A stretch of DNA of 64,000 nt, taken from positions 1 through 64,000 of the forward strand of contig CAWKHX010000017.1 in assembly GCA_963849605.1 (NCBI GenBank). The letters run 5' to 3'. Under the pieces are notes generated by a model that worked only from the letters and a program-made list of their open reading frames with translations, did not search any database and was not told where the DNA came from. Below, in pieces: positions 39,557-48,042 of the stretch. Source of the DNA: DASPHG01 sp963849605. Lineage in GTDB: Bacteria > Actinomycetota > Thermoleophilia > Solirubrobacterales > Thermoleophilaceae. The translations under genes were made by a program, and so were the position numbers. Position 1 is the stretch's first letter. The number at the start of each line of letters is the position of its first letter.

Positions 39557-40911
39557 CAGGCCAGCAGCGGCAGAAGCGCCTGGAGCTTCGCCTCTGTCTC
39601 GGCGAGCTCCTCGGCGGGATCGGAGTCGGCGACGATGCCGTTACCGGCGAACAGGTGCGCAACCTCCTCGCGGATGAGCGAGCAGCGGATCGCGACGCAC
39701 AGCTCGCCGTCCTCCTCGAGGTCGGTCCATCCGACGGCCCCGGCGTACCAGCCCCGGTCGATGCCCTCGAGCGCGGGGATCAGCCGCACCGCCTCCTCAC
39801 GCGGCTCGCCTCCCACGGCGGGCGTCGGATGCAGCCGTCCGGCCAGCTCCAGAACGGGGATCGGCTCAGTCAGCTGTGCGCGAATCGGCGTCCCGAGGTG
39901 CTGGACGTTGTGCACCTTCACGAGCACGGGCCGGTCGGCGACCGTGACCCACACGCTCAGCGGCTCGAGCGTCCGCTCGATTCGGCGCGCGACGATCGAC
40001 TGCTCGGCGCGGTTCTTCGCGCTCGTCAGGAGCTGCTCGCCGAGATGGTCGTCGACGGCCGGGTCGGCGCTCCGGCGCGTCGTCCCGGCCAGGGCGACCG
40101 TCTGGGCGCGCGCACCGTCGCGCCGCACGAGCAGCTCGGGGCTGGCGCCCACGAACGCGCCCTCCGGCGTGCCGACGCAGAACGAGTAGCAGGACGGAAA
40201 CACGTCGCGAAGCGCCCCGAAGATCGCGCCCGGCTCGTGCGCGTGGCCTCCGTGCACCCGCACGATGCGCGCGAGCACGATCTTCTCGAGGTCGCCCGCC
40301 GCGATTCTCTCGACGGCTCGACGCACGGCCTCCTCGAAATGCTCGGGCGGCGCCTCGCTGACCACCCGCGCCCTGGCCACGGGATCGGGATCGATCAGCG
40401 GCATCGTCGCCGGCCGGATCTCCTCGAGCCGTGCGAGCGCCGACGCCGGGTCGCCGACGGCCGTCAGGGTGAGCACGGCGCGGCCGCCAGAGCGAGCGAG
40501 CGAGATCTCCGGCAGCACCATCTGGGCGGGCGCGAACGACTCCCACTCGGGCGTCCGGCCCCCGTTCGGTGCGAACGAGAACCCGCCGACGAAGACCGGG
40601 CCCGCGCCGGGGAGGTCGATGCGGTCGTAGTCCGCGCCCCGGCCGAGCCGCCTGCAGGCATCGGCGACCTCAGCGAACCGGTCCGGTCCCGACGCCTCGA
40701 CCACCGCGGCCTGCCCCAGTCCGCACACCGCGTAGCCGTCGCGGTCGGGCTGCTCGAAGCAGAACCAGCGGTCCGACGGCCGCCTGGCCGCCAGCACGGC
40801 CGCCGCGACGTCGGTCGCCGGATCGATCTCGACCGTGACGCTTGCGATCCGCCCCTCGGCCGCCCGCCGCTCGAGCAATGCCGGAGCGTCGTGGCCGACG
40901 GTCAGCGGCAC
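39556..40911 (-). CDS. menF: Isochorismate synthase
   Basis: Converts chorismate to isochorismate, the entry to menaquinone. The 451-aa chorismate-binding enzyme has GDLEKIVLARIV, FVGASPELLVRRDG, ALAGTTRRSADP, HPTPAVGG and GIDRGWYAGAVGW, matching MenF/DhbC-type proteins. With menD, C, E, B, A and H nearby, a menaquinone role is more likely than a siderophore role. It lies 10 nt after ilvN. Confidence 0.92.
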   Translation of the reverse strand: MPLTVGHDAPALLERRAAEGRIASVTVEIDPATDVAAAVLAARRPSDRWFCFEQPDRDGYAVCGLGQAAVVEASGPDRFAEVADACRRLGRGADYDRIDLPGAGPVFVGGFSFAPNGGRTPEWESFAPAQMVLPEISLARSGGRAVLTLTAVGDPASALARLEEIRPATMPLIDPDPVARARVVSEAPPEHFEEAVRRAVERIAAGDLEKIVLARIVRVHGGHAHEPGAIFGALRDVFPSCYSFCVGTPEGAFVGASPELLVRRDGARAQTVALAGTTRRSADPAVDDHLGEQLLTSAKNRAEQSIVARRIERTLEPLSVWVTVADRPVLVKVHNVQHLGTPIRAQLTEPIPVLELAGRLHPTPAVGGEPREEAVRLIPALEGIDRGWYAGAVGWTDLEEDGELCVAIRCSLIREEVAHLFAGNGIVADSDPAEELAETEAKLQALLPLLA

Positions 40912-40920
40912 GGCGCCGCG

Positions 40921-41478
40921 CTAGGTCGCCGAGCGTCCGCGCGAGATGGCGATCTCGCCGGTCCGCACCATCTCGATCAGGCCGAACGGCCGGATCATGC
41001 GCTCGAACGCCTCGATCTTGTCGTCGGTGCCCGTGATCTCGATCGTCATCGACTTCTTCGAGACGTCGATCACCTTGCCGCGGAAGATGTCGGTGAACTG
41101 CATCACCTGCTCGCGCGTCTCGGCGTCCGCGGAGACCTTGAAGAGCGCGAGCTCTCGCGCGACGCACTCGTCCGGTCCGAGGTCGCGGATCTTGATCACG
41201 TGGACGAGCTTGTGCAGCTGCTTCGTGACCTGGTCGATCGGGTGGAGCGCGCCGTCGACCGTGAGCGTCACACGCGACAGCGTCGGGTCGTCCGTAGGCC
41301 CGACCGCGAGCGTGTCGATGTTGAACCCGCGCCGGGCGAACAGGCCGGCGATGCGCGTGAGCACTCCCGGCTTGTTCTCGACGAGGATCGAGAGGATGTG
41401 CTTGCGGCCCGTGTGGATGCCGCCCGCAGCCTCGAGATCGGCGAGGTTGAGGACCTCCTTGGTCCCAGGCTCGCCCAC
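40921..41478 (-). CDS. ilvN: Acetolactate synthase, regulatory small subunit
   Basis: A 185-aa ACT-domain protein (HILSILVENKPGVLTRIAGL near residue 28; then FARRGFNIDTLAVGPTDD) plus the C-terminal ALS small-subunit domain. It confers valine feedback on IlvB. The GTG start lies 4 nt after the ilvB stop. Confidence 0.94.
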   Translation of the reverse strand: MGEPGTKEVLNLADLEAAGGIHTGRKHILSILVENKPGVLTRIAGLFARRGFNIDTLAVGPTDDPTLSRVTLTVDGALHPIDQVTKQLHKLVHVIKIRDLGPDECVARELALFKVSADAETREQVMQFTDIFRGKVIDVSKKSMTIEITGTDDKIEAFERMIRPFGLIEMVRTGEIAISRGRSAT

Positions 41479-41481
41479 CGC

Positions 41482-43158
41482 TCAGCCCACCATGTCCCGC
41501 GCGGCCTGGCCCGCCGGGATCATCGGGTAGCAGTTCTCCTCCTTGGTGACGTGCACATCCACGAGCACGACGCCGTCGGTCTCGAGCGCGGTCTTCATGC
41601 CGTCCTCGAGCTCGTCCTTCTGGGTGATGCGCATGCCGGTGGCGCCGAACGCCTCGGCCAGCTTGACCCAGTCGGGGCTCGCGCCCATGTCGACCGACGA
41701 GTAGCGCTTGTCCCAGAAGAGCTCCTGCCACTGGCGCACCATGCCGAGGTAGCCGTTGTTCATCAGGAACACCTTCACGGGGATGTTCTCGGTGACGCAG
41801 GTGGCGAGCTCCTGGCAGGTCATGATCAGCGAGCCGTCGCCGGCGAGGCAGACCACGTCGTCGTCGGGGCAGGCGACCTTCGCGCCGAGAGCCGAGGGAA
41901 GCCCGAATCCCATCGTGCCGAGACCGCCCGAGTTGATCCACCGGCGCGGCTGGGGGAAGTGGTAGTACTGCGCCGCCCACATCTGGTGCTGGCCGACGTC
42001 GGAGGTCACGATCGCGTTTCCTCCGGTCGCCGCCCACATCGCCTCGATCATGCGCTGTGGCTTGATCTCGGAGTCCTCCGAGTCGTCGTAGCGGAGCGGG
42101 TACTTCTCCTGCCAGCCGCGGATGCGGTCCCACCAGCCGTCGAGGCGCGTCGCGTCGGTCTCGAGCGCGCGATATTCGGCGGTCAGCTTGGGCAGGATCT
42201 GCTTGGCGTCGCCGACGATCGGGATGTGCGCCGGCACGTTCTTCGAGATCTCGGCCGGGTCGATGTCGATGTGGATGAACTTCGCCCGCGGCGCGAACTC
42301 CGCCAGCTTGCCGGTGATGCGGTCGTCGAAGCGGGCACCAATCGCGCAGATCAGGTCCGCCTCGTCCATCGAGTAGTTGGCCGCGCGCGTGCCGTGCATG
42401 CCGAGCATTCCGATCCACTGCTCGTGCGGCGCGGGGAAGCCGCCCAGGCCCATCAGCGTGCACGTGACCGGGAAGCGGTCGGACAGGGCGAGCTCGACCA
42501 GCTCCTTCGCCGCGTCGGCGTTGACGACGCCGCCGCCGGCGTAGATCACGGGGCGGCGCGCGTTCGCGAGCGCCTTCGCCGCGAGCCGGATCTGCTTCAC
42601 GTTCCCCTCCGTCGTCGGCTGGTAGCCGGGGAGCTCGACGTCCGAGGCGGGCTCGTACGGGATGTCGGCGCGCGAGAGGTCCTGTGGGATGTCCACGAGC
42701 ACCGGCCCCGGGCGGCCCGTGCGGGCGACGTGGAACGCCTCGTGGATCGCGCGCGGGATGTCGCGCGGGTCCTGGATCAGCAGCGAGTGCTTGACGACCG
42801 GCATCGTCATGCCATGGATGTCGGCCTCCTGGAACCCGTCGGTTCCGAGCAGGTCGGTGCGCACCTGGCCGGTGAGGAAGACGGTCGGAACCGAGTCCAT
42901 CATCGCGTCGGTGATCGGCGTGATCAGGTTGGTCGCGCCCGGCCCGGACGTGGCGAGCGCGACTCCGACCCGGCCCGACGCCTTGGCGTAGCCCTCGGCC
43001 GCGTGGCCCGCGCCCTGCTCGTGGCGGCACTGGATGTGGCGGAGACCCGCGTCGTAGAGCGCGTCGTAGGTCGGGAGGTTCGCACCGCCGGGGATGCCGA
43101 AGACGTGCTCAACGCCCTCAGCCTTGAGGCATTCCATGATTGCGTCGACCGCGCGCAT
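41482..43158 (-). CDS. ilvB: Acetolactate synthase, catalytic large subunit
   Basis: ThDP/FAD enzyme (558 aa) making acetolactate or acetohydroxybutyrate. Key features are the catalytic Glu in CRHEQGAGHAAEGYAKASG, SGPGATNLITPI, the ThDP motif AGDGSLIMTCQEL ending in FLMNN, and GLGTMGFGLPSALGAK. The ATG overlaps the stop of the small membrane protein gene (TGATG), but TAGACT lies 9 nt upstream, so it may also have its own promoter. Confidence 0.97.
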   Translation of the reverse strand: MRAVDAIMECLKAEGVEHVFGIPGGANLPTYDALYDAGLRHIQCRHEQGAGHAAEGYAKASGRVGVALATSGPGATNLITPITDAMMDSVPTVFLTGQVRTDLLGTDGFQEADIHGMTMPVVKHSLLIQDPRDIPRAIHEAFHVARTGRPGPVLVDIPQDLSRADIPYEPASDVELPGYQPTTEGNVKQIRLAAKALANARRPVIYAGGGVVNADAAKELVELALSDRFPVTCTLMGLGGFPAPHEQWIGMLGMHGTRAANYSMDEADLICAIGARFDDRITGKLAEFAPRAKFIHIDIDPAEISKNVPAHIPIVGDAKQILPKLTAEYRALETDATRLDGWWDRIRGWQEKYPLRYDDSEDSEIKPQRMIEAMWAATGGNAIVTSDVGQHQMWAAQYYHFPQPRRWINSGGLGTMGFGLPSALGAKVACPDDDVVCLAGDGSLIMTCQELATCVTENIPVKVFLMNNGYLGMVRQWQELFWDKRYSSVDMGASPDWVKLAEAFGATGMRITQKDELEDGMKTALETDGVVLVDVHVTKEENCYPMIPAGQAARDMVG

Positions 43159-43427
43159 CAGCGATTGAGTCTAAAGACCTCTTCGGGGTAGTCGAGATCC
43201 TTGCCGCAACTCATGCAGACCTGGTCGTGCACCGGCACGATCGCGCCGCACTCGTCGCACTGGCGCATCGGCTCGTCCCGATCCCACCGCCACAAGAGCG
43301 CGAGGATCGTCCCCATCAGCGGCAGGCAGAAGCCGACCAGGAACCAGATGAAGAACGAGCTGCCCTTGATGCGGCCGATGATCCCGGCCGACAGGCCGCA
43401 GAAGAAAAAGAAGACGAGGTACTCCAC
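43158..43427 (-). CDS. Small membrane protein with zinc-ribbon tail
   Basis: An 89-aa protein: two hydrophobic segments (about residues 3-18 and 24-46) followed by a cytoplasmic zinc ribbon with CDEC and CMSC pairs (CxxC...CxxC). Function unknown. It starts on a GTG directly after the stop of the 57-aa membrane protein and overlaps ilvB by one base. Confidence 0.7.
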   Translation of the reverse strand: MEYLVFFFFCGLSAGIIGRIKGSSFFIWFLVGFCLPLMGTILALLWRWDRDEPMRQCDECGAIVPVHDQVCMSCGKDLDYPEEVFRLNR

Positions 43428-43601
43428 CTAGAACAGCTGCGAGAGCGCCCAGAGCGCCGCGAGCACCACGGCTACGGCGAGAACCACCCAGACGAGCGCT
43501 GACGCGAACCCGAGCACGATCTTGAAGAGCAGGAACGCGGCGAGCAGCAGGACGAGGAGCGCGAGCCCCTTCTTCCCCAGTTCCTTCAGCGATTCGACCA
43601 T
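43428..43601 (-). CDS. 57-aa single-span membrane protein
   Basis: A short ORF, MVESLKELGKKGL followed by a long hydrophobic helix and ending WALSQLF. GAGGGG stands 3-4 nt before the ATG and TACTCT just before that. It abuts the zinc-ribbon gene with no gap and lies 6 nt after the GNAT gene. Hydrophobicity, ribosome site and tight packing support it; no family recognised. Confidence 0.6.
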   Translation of the reverse strand: MVESLKELGKKGLALLVLLLAAFLLFKIVLGFASALVWVVLAVAVVLAALWALSQLF

Positions 43602-43607
43602 GTCCCC

Positions 43608-44555
43608 TCAGAGTAGTGTGGGTGGCCTCGTCGGGACGTATCTGTCGAGGCCCGGCAGCGGCACCGAGCACATGATCCAGCTCGGCCAATAGACGCGGAA
43701 GCCGAGCCCGCGCAGCCGCCGCAGCAGCCACCAGGCGATCGTCGAGCAGAACAGGCTGAGCTCGTCCGGTTCCTGCGTCTTGGCGACGCGATCGAGCGCC
43801 GCCAGCACCACCGGGACGAGATGCTCGGGCTCGCCGCCCACCGCCGGGCCGATCTCGCCCCGCGTCGAGACCCAGCACAGCCCGGTCGCGTCGCCCGCCG
43901 GGGACATGGTCGCCAGGCACGTGCGGTCGCGCGCGAAGAACTCGTGCACCGCCGGGCGCTCGTGGCCGATCGCGAGCGGCTCGAGTCGCTTCCATTCCTC
44001 GGCCGCGCGCGCGGGCGACAGCACGTGCGCGTCGGGCTCGCGCACGTCGATCTGCTGTGCCCGGCGTTCGACGTAGCGCTCGGTGCGCACCCGCATGTGC
44101 CAGTGCCCGACCACCGGCATCACGCCGAAGTCGGGGTACAGCGTCAGGTCGGCGGGCGCGCCCGTCGCGACCACGAGCCGTCCCAGGTCGGGTGTCGGGT
44201 CGCCCGGCCAGCAGCGCTCGAGCAGCGCCCGGCCGATGCCCTCGCCCTGGAACTCGGGGTCGACCATCAGCTCGGTCAGCTCCTCGATGCGGTCGAACCG
44301 CACGATGCGCGCGAAGCCCACGATCCGATCGCCGGCCTCGGCGATCCAGTAGCGCCCGCCGGGCTGAGCGGCGAGGAACTCGAGCATGTTCCGCTGATTC
44401 AGCCAGTGCGACCGGATCGCGGCGTCGCTGAGCGTGCCGCCAGGCATCACCCCCTGGCGCACGGCGACGTCGTGCAGCGCGCGCTCTGCCACCTCGAATG
44501 TGGCAGGGAGGTCCCTTGCCGTGCCCTCGCGGAATGTGAGTTGGACCGTGGCCAC
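43608..44555 (-). CDS. GNAT-family acetyltransferase
   Basis: A 315-aa protein whose N-terminal part holds a GNAT domain: RIVGFARIVRFDRIEELTEL and the acetyl-CoA loop DPEFQGEGIGRALLERCWP. The C-terminal half looks like a degenerate second GNAT module. Substrate unknown. GTG start overlaps the NDH-2 stop (TAGTG). Confidence 0.82.
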   Translation of the reverse strand: MATVQLTFREGTARDLPATFEVAERALHDVAVRQGVMPGGTLSDAAIRSHWLNQRNMLEFLAAQPGGRYWIAEAGDRIVGFARIVRFDRIEELTELMVDPEFQGEGIGRALLERCWPGDPTPDLGRLVVATGAPADLTLYPDFGVMPVVGHWHMRVRTERYVERRAQQIDVREPDAHVLSPARAAEEWKRLEPLAIGHERPAVHEFFARDRTCLATMSPAGDATGLCWVSTRGEIGPAVGGEPEHLVPVVLAALDRVAKTQEPDELSLFCSTIAWWLLRRLRGLGFRVYWPSWIMCSVPLPGLDRYVPTRPPTLL

Positions 44556-45871
44556 TACGCCTCGCGCTCCGCTGGCTCGCCCGTCGGAGGCGCCTCGAGC
44601 GCCTGCGGGTGCCCGAGCTGGCCGAGCTCGGCCGAGGCGCGGCCGAACAAGAGGGCGACCGTCCAGTCCGCGACCAACCGCAGCTTCCGGACGAATCCCG
44701 GCATCACGAGCATGTGGTAGGTACGCGCGGCGAACCAGGCCGGGAAGCCACGGAAACGCACGTGCGGGGTCGATACCACCGCTTTGTGTTGGCCCATGTC
44801 GACGAACACGCCGCGGGTCTTGTAGCGGAACGGCTTCGGGGTGCCGTTGCCGAGTGCCGCGGCCACGTTGTCGGCGACGAGGCGTCCCTGGCGCAGCGCG
44901 TGCTGAGCCGTCGGCGGCGTCGGGCGCTTGTGATCGGCGGCAGGGTCCGGCACGGCGGCCGTGTCGCCGATCGCCCAGATGTTGTCGTGACCCTTCACGC
45001 GCAGCGTCTGCTCGACCTCGATCCGGCCGCCTGCCCCGAGCGGCAGGCCCAGCTCGCGCACGAGCGGCGGCGGCGCAACCCCAGCGGTCCAGCACACGGT
45101 TCGCGTCGGGATCCGCTCGCCAGTCGAGAGCGTGGCGGCGTCCTCCTCCACGGAGTCGAGGCTCGTGCCGGTGCGAACCTCGATGCCGCGGCCTTGGAGC
45201 TCCCGGGTGGCGAACTCGGCCAGCTTGGGCCCGATCTCCGGCATGATCCGGTCGAGTCGCTCGACCAGGATCCAGCGCGTGCCGTCGATCCGGCAGCGCG
45301 GGTAGTGGTCGCTCACGTCGGCGACCATGTCCTGCAGCTCCGCGACCCCCTCGACCCCGGCGTAGCCGGCACCAACGAAGACGAAGGTCAGGTACTCGCG
45401 GCGCCTCTCCGGGTCGTCGAGCGACTCCGCGATCTCGAGGTGGAGCAGTGCGCGGTTGCGGAGCGCGATCGCATCGGCGAGCGTCTTGAAGCCAACCGCG
45501 TGTTCGGCGAGACCGGGGATCGGGAGCGTGCGGGAAACCGACCCAAGCGCCAGGACGAGCTGGTCGTAGCGGGTGTGCGCCTCGCGGCCGTCGAGGGTGC
45601 ACCAGCGCAGCTCATTGATGCCCGCGTCGAGGCCGAGCACGCGGCCGAGCTGGACGTCAGCCCAGCCGAGCTCCTCGCGCAGCGGGACGACGACGTGCCG
45701 CGGCTCGAGGGTGCCGGCGGCCGCGCCCGGCAGGAGCGGTGTGTACAGGAGGAAGTTGGTGTCGCTGAGGACGGTGATGCGCGCGCTGTGACGCGGCAGC
45801 ACGCGCTCGAGGCGCCGCGCCGCGTAGAGGCCGCCGAACCCACCGCCGGCAATGACGACGTCCCACGCCAT
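44555..45871 (-). CDS. Type II NADH dehydrogenase (NDH-2)
   Basis: A 438-aa FAD/NAD(P) oxidoreductase feeding electrons from NADH to menaquinone without proton pumping; peripheral on the inner face of the membrane. FAD motif VVIAGGGFGGLYAARRLE, NAD motif FVFVGAGYAGVEGVAEL and IWAIGDTAAVPDPAADHK are present. A C-terminal amphipathic/hydrophobic region (AWFAARTYHMLVMPGFVRKL) is typical of the family. Confidence 0.9.
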   Translation of the reverse strand: MAWDVVIAGGGFGGLYAARRLERVLPRHSARITVLSDTNFLLYTPLLPGAAAGTLEPRHVVVPLREELGWADVQLGRVLGLDAGINELRWCTLDGREAHTRYDQLVLALGSVSRTLPIPGLAEHAVGFKTLADAIALRNRALLHLEIAESLDDPERRREYLTFVFVGAGYAGVEGVAELQDMVADVSDHYPRCRIDGTRWILVERLDRIMPEIGPKLAEFATRELQGRGIEVRTGTSLDSVEEDAATLSTGERIPTRTVCWTAGVAPPPLVRELGLPLGAGGRIEVEQTLRVKGHDNIWAIGDTAAVPDPAADHKRPTPPTAQHALRQGRLVADNVAAALGNGTPKPFRYKTRGVFVDMGQHKAVVSTPHVRFRGFPAWFAARTYHMLVMPGFVRKLRLVADWTVALLFGRASAELGQLGHPQALEAPPTGEPAEREA

Positions 45872-45873
45872 GG

Positions 45874-46510
45874 CTAGCGCGCCGCCTTAACCGCGGCCCT
45901 GAGCGCCGGGCGCTGCTCCTTGCGGATCCGACGGCGCAGTCGCCACGGCGCGCCCGAGAAGGCGTGGTTCGCGACCGTCGCGAAGCCCTCCTCGTCGGTG
46001 CGCAACGCCAGCAGCAGGTGCGCGATCCGGTCGGACGGCGGCAGGTCGCGCTCGGCGGTCCCCACGCAGAAGCAGTGAACCCGCTTTCCACCGTTCGCCA
46101 CCAGGACCGCGCCGGACTCGCCGAGGAGCCAGACCCCGAGCTCCCCGCGCTCCATCGCCAGGCCGGTCGTCGCGCTGGAGGTCGCGCGCGTCATGACCCA
46201 GGAGGTCGCCGAGGAGTCCTTGCGCGACAGGCTCAGCGGTCTCGTTGCGCGGGCCGCGCGGCGGCCGGATCGTGTTCGAGCCGCGGAACGCGTGCAGTTC
46301 GGGGATGACCCATCCGTGCGCGAAGCTCGCGAGCGCGACCGGCAACGCCAGCGGCTCGAGCGCAATCAGCGCGATGCCCGCCAGAGTGAACGGGACCACG
46401 AACGCAACGGTCTGGAGGGTCCAAAGCCAACCCCGGCGCTGCAGGTAGCGCGCGTCGACTCGCCCTCGCCACGGAACCGCGGCGAGCTCGGGAAGGGCAG
46501 CCTCGGCCAC
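45874..46510 (-). CDS. Membrane protein of unknown function (one frameshift)
   Basis: Two frames join to a 211-aa protein: AALPELAAVPWRGRVDARYL, two transmembrane helices (about residues 25-65), HGWVIPELHAFRGSNTIRPP, then RPLSLSRKDSSATSWVMTR and a soluble domain with GELGVWLLGESGAVLVANGG ending in a basic tail. The frame changes near 46257, resolved by removing one base. Start is a GTG overlapping the next gene's stop. No family recognised. Confidence 0.6.
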
Positions 46511-46734
46511 TAGCCGCCGGCTATCGGACGCCGGAGGATCACGAGGTCGGCGTCGAGCGGAAGCTCGCGCACCTGCGTGGCCTTCCCCGGCCCGTCGCTG
46601 ACCATCCCGATGCACCCCTCGTCGAGCTGGCGGCGGAACTCCCGGATCGCGGCCTCACACGCCTGCGGGTTGTCCTCCGTCCACTCGGCCAGGGTCGAAT
46701 GCCCGGTGTGGTCCATACGGATCAATTTGCTCAT
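46510..46734 (-). CDS. Small conserved-looking protein, unknown function
   Basis: A 74-aa soluble protein (MSKLIRMDHTGHSTLAEW...) with an acidic middle and a TQVRELPLDADLVILRRPI end. No domain recognised. It begins the run 46734 to 45874 to NDH-2 on the minus strand, with its stop overlapping the next start, so it is probably a real operon member. Confidence 0.6.
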   Translation of the reverse strand: MSKLIRMDHTGHSTLAEWTEDNPQACEAAIREFRRQLDEGCIGMVSDGPGKATQVRELPLDADLVILRRPIAGG

Positions 46735-46754
46735 GCGGTCGATGTTACGCCGCG

Positions 46755-47993
46755 TTAGCGGCTGGTCCCAGCCGCCAGCCGGAGCGACAAGTGCTGCCCG
46801 CCCTGGTTCTGCGTTGTCGCTGGACTCTCCGCAGTGACCGCGACGCGGAGCCCGTACTCACCCTGTGGCGCGCCGGTGGTGTAGAGCGCGTAGCCGTACG
46901 ACATGTCGATCTCGGGACCGCACGGCAGCGCCTTGTACCACGTGACCGGGTACGGGCCGCCGCTGGATGCGGTGACGGGCGCATCGATGAGCCCGTCGCG
47001 CGGCTCATCAGGTGCGGGCGGTGGCAGCGAGACGTAAAAGCTGTCGAGCTTGTAGCTCTGCGGAATCGTGATCTTTCCGACCACGGTTGCGCTGTTGCCA
47101 GGGCTTGGGCAGGTGAACGGCATCCCGACGTCGTCCTCGTCGGCATCCAGGCGCATCACGCACCCCGGGTCGAGGCCGAAGTCGACAAGCGAGTCCTCGG
47201 GATCGCCGTTGTCCACCCCGTCGTTGCACTCGCGCGCCGCCGGGCCCTTGAGGGCCTTCTCGAGCAGCTTGATCCAGCGCTCGATCAGGTCGACCTTCGC
47301 GCTCTGAGCCTTCGCGATCGCGCGCAGGTCAGCGACCTTCGCCTTCTGTTTCGCGATCTTCTTGCGCGCCGCGCGCTTCTCGGCGCGGGTCTTCGCGTTG
47401 CGCAGGTCCTCCTTCAGGAGCGCGATCCGCTCCTTCCGGGCAACTATGGCGTAGTCCGCGTCGGTCCCGGTGTCGATGGCCTCGCCGAACATCAGGTCCA
47501 CCTCGTCGAGCTCGAGGTCGAGCTCCGCCTCTGTCACCGGCGTCGACAGCGGAGCCTTCTGCTTGTCGACCTTCGACTTTTTCTTCTTGCGGCTCGTGGT
47601 CTTCACGATCACCTTCTCGGCCGTAGCCTTCAGGCCGCGGACCAAGACGCTGAACGTGCGCCCGGCACGGACGGTCTCGGAGAAGCCCTTCGTGCCACGG
47701 CGGGCCGTCTCGGGCTCGTCGCCCGGCCCCGTCTCCGTGATCGTCGTCCGCTTCCCCGACGCGGGAACGAACTGCACCTTGACGGTGCCGTTTCGGAGCC
47801 CTCCGGTGCCGAACATCTCCTCGAACTGGCGCTTGAAGGTGATCTCGACGAAGGCCGAGGTCGCGGTGGACCCCCCGTCCATCGACTTGACAGTCACCGC
47901 CTTGCGCTCAGCTCCGGTCAGCGCGAGCGCAGAACCAGGCGCGCCCGCGGCGAGGGCCGCGAGCAGCAGGAACGAGACGAGCATGACACGCAC
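46755..47993 (-). CDS. Secreted Lys-rich coiled-coil protein with calcium-type motif
   Basis: A 412-aa protein with a signal peptide (about residues 1-24), a beta-rich segment, a basic KKKKSKVDK stretch, a long coiled coil (about residues 190-250, KERIALLKEDLRNAKTRAEK and on), then ECNDGVDNGDPEDSLVDFG followed by LDPGC, which resembles the DGxDNDxD...DPGC calcium-binding motif of actinobacterial exported proteins, and a beta-rich C-terminus. Extracellular; function unknown. GTG 47993 and ATG 47984 are both possible starts. Confidence 0.68.
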   Translation of the reverse strand: MRVMLVSFLLLAALAAGAPGSALALTGAERKAVTVKSMDGGSTATSAFVEITFKRQFEEMFGTGGLRNGTVKVQFVPASGKRTTITETGPGDEPETARRGTKGFSETVRAGRTFSVLVRGLKATAEKVIVKTTSRKKKKSKVDKQKAPLSTPVTEAELDLELDEVDLMFGEAIDTGTDADYAIVARKERIALLKEDLRNAKTRAEKRAARKKIAKQKAKVADLRAIAKAQSAKVDLIERWIKLLEKALKGPAARECNDGVDNGDPEDSLVDFGLDPGCVMRLDADEDDVGMPFTCPSPGNSATVVGKITIPQSYKLDSFYVSLPPPAPDEPRDGLIDAPVTASSGGPYPVTWYKALPCGPEIDMSYGYALYTTGAPQGEYGLRVAVTAESPATTQNQGGQHLSLRLAAGTSR

Positions 47994-48042
47994 CGTGGGC
48001 AGAGGCCCGAGGGTACACGGGATGCCGTCATACTCGGCGCGG

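Noticed and set aside
39655..43191. Plus-strand open frame of 1178 codons antisense to menF, ilvN and ilvB
   Set aside because: It mirrors the conserved minus-strand genes; its translation is Arg/Asp/Val/Leu-rich without domains, as expected from the complementary third-position GC bias.
43158..43602. Search for an ilvB attenuator peptide upstream of ilvB
   Set aside because: The space upstream is filled by two tightly packed membrane protein genes and no short Ile/Leu/Val-rich ORF is present.
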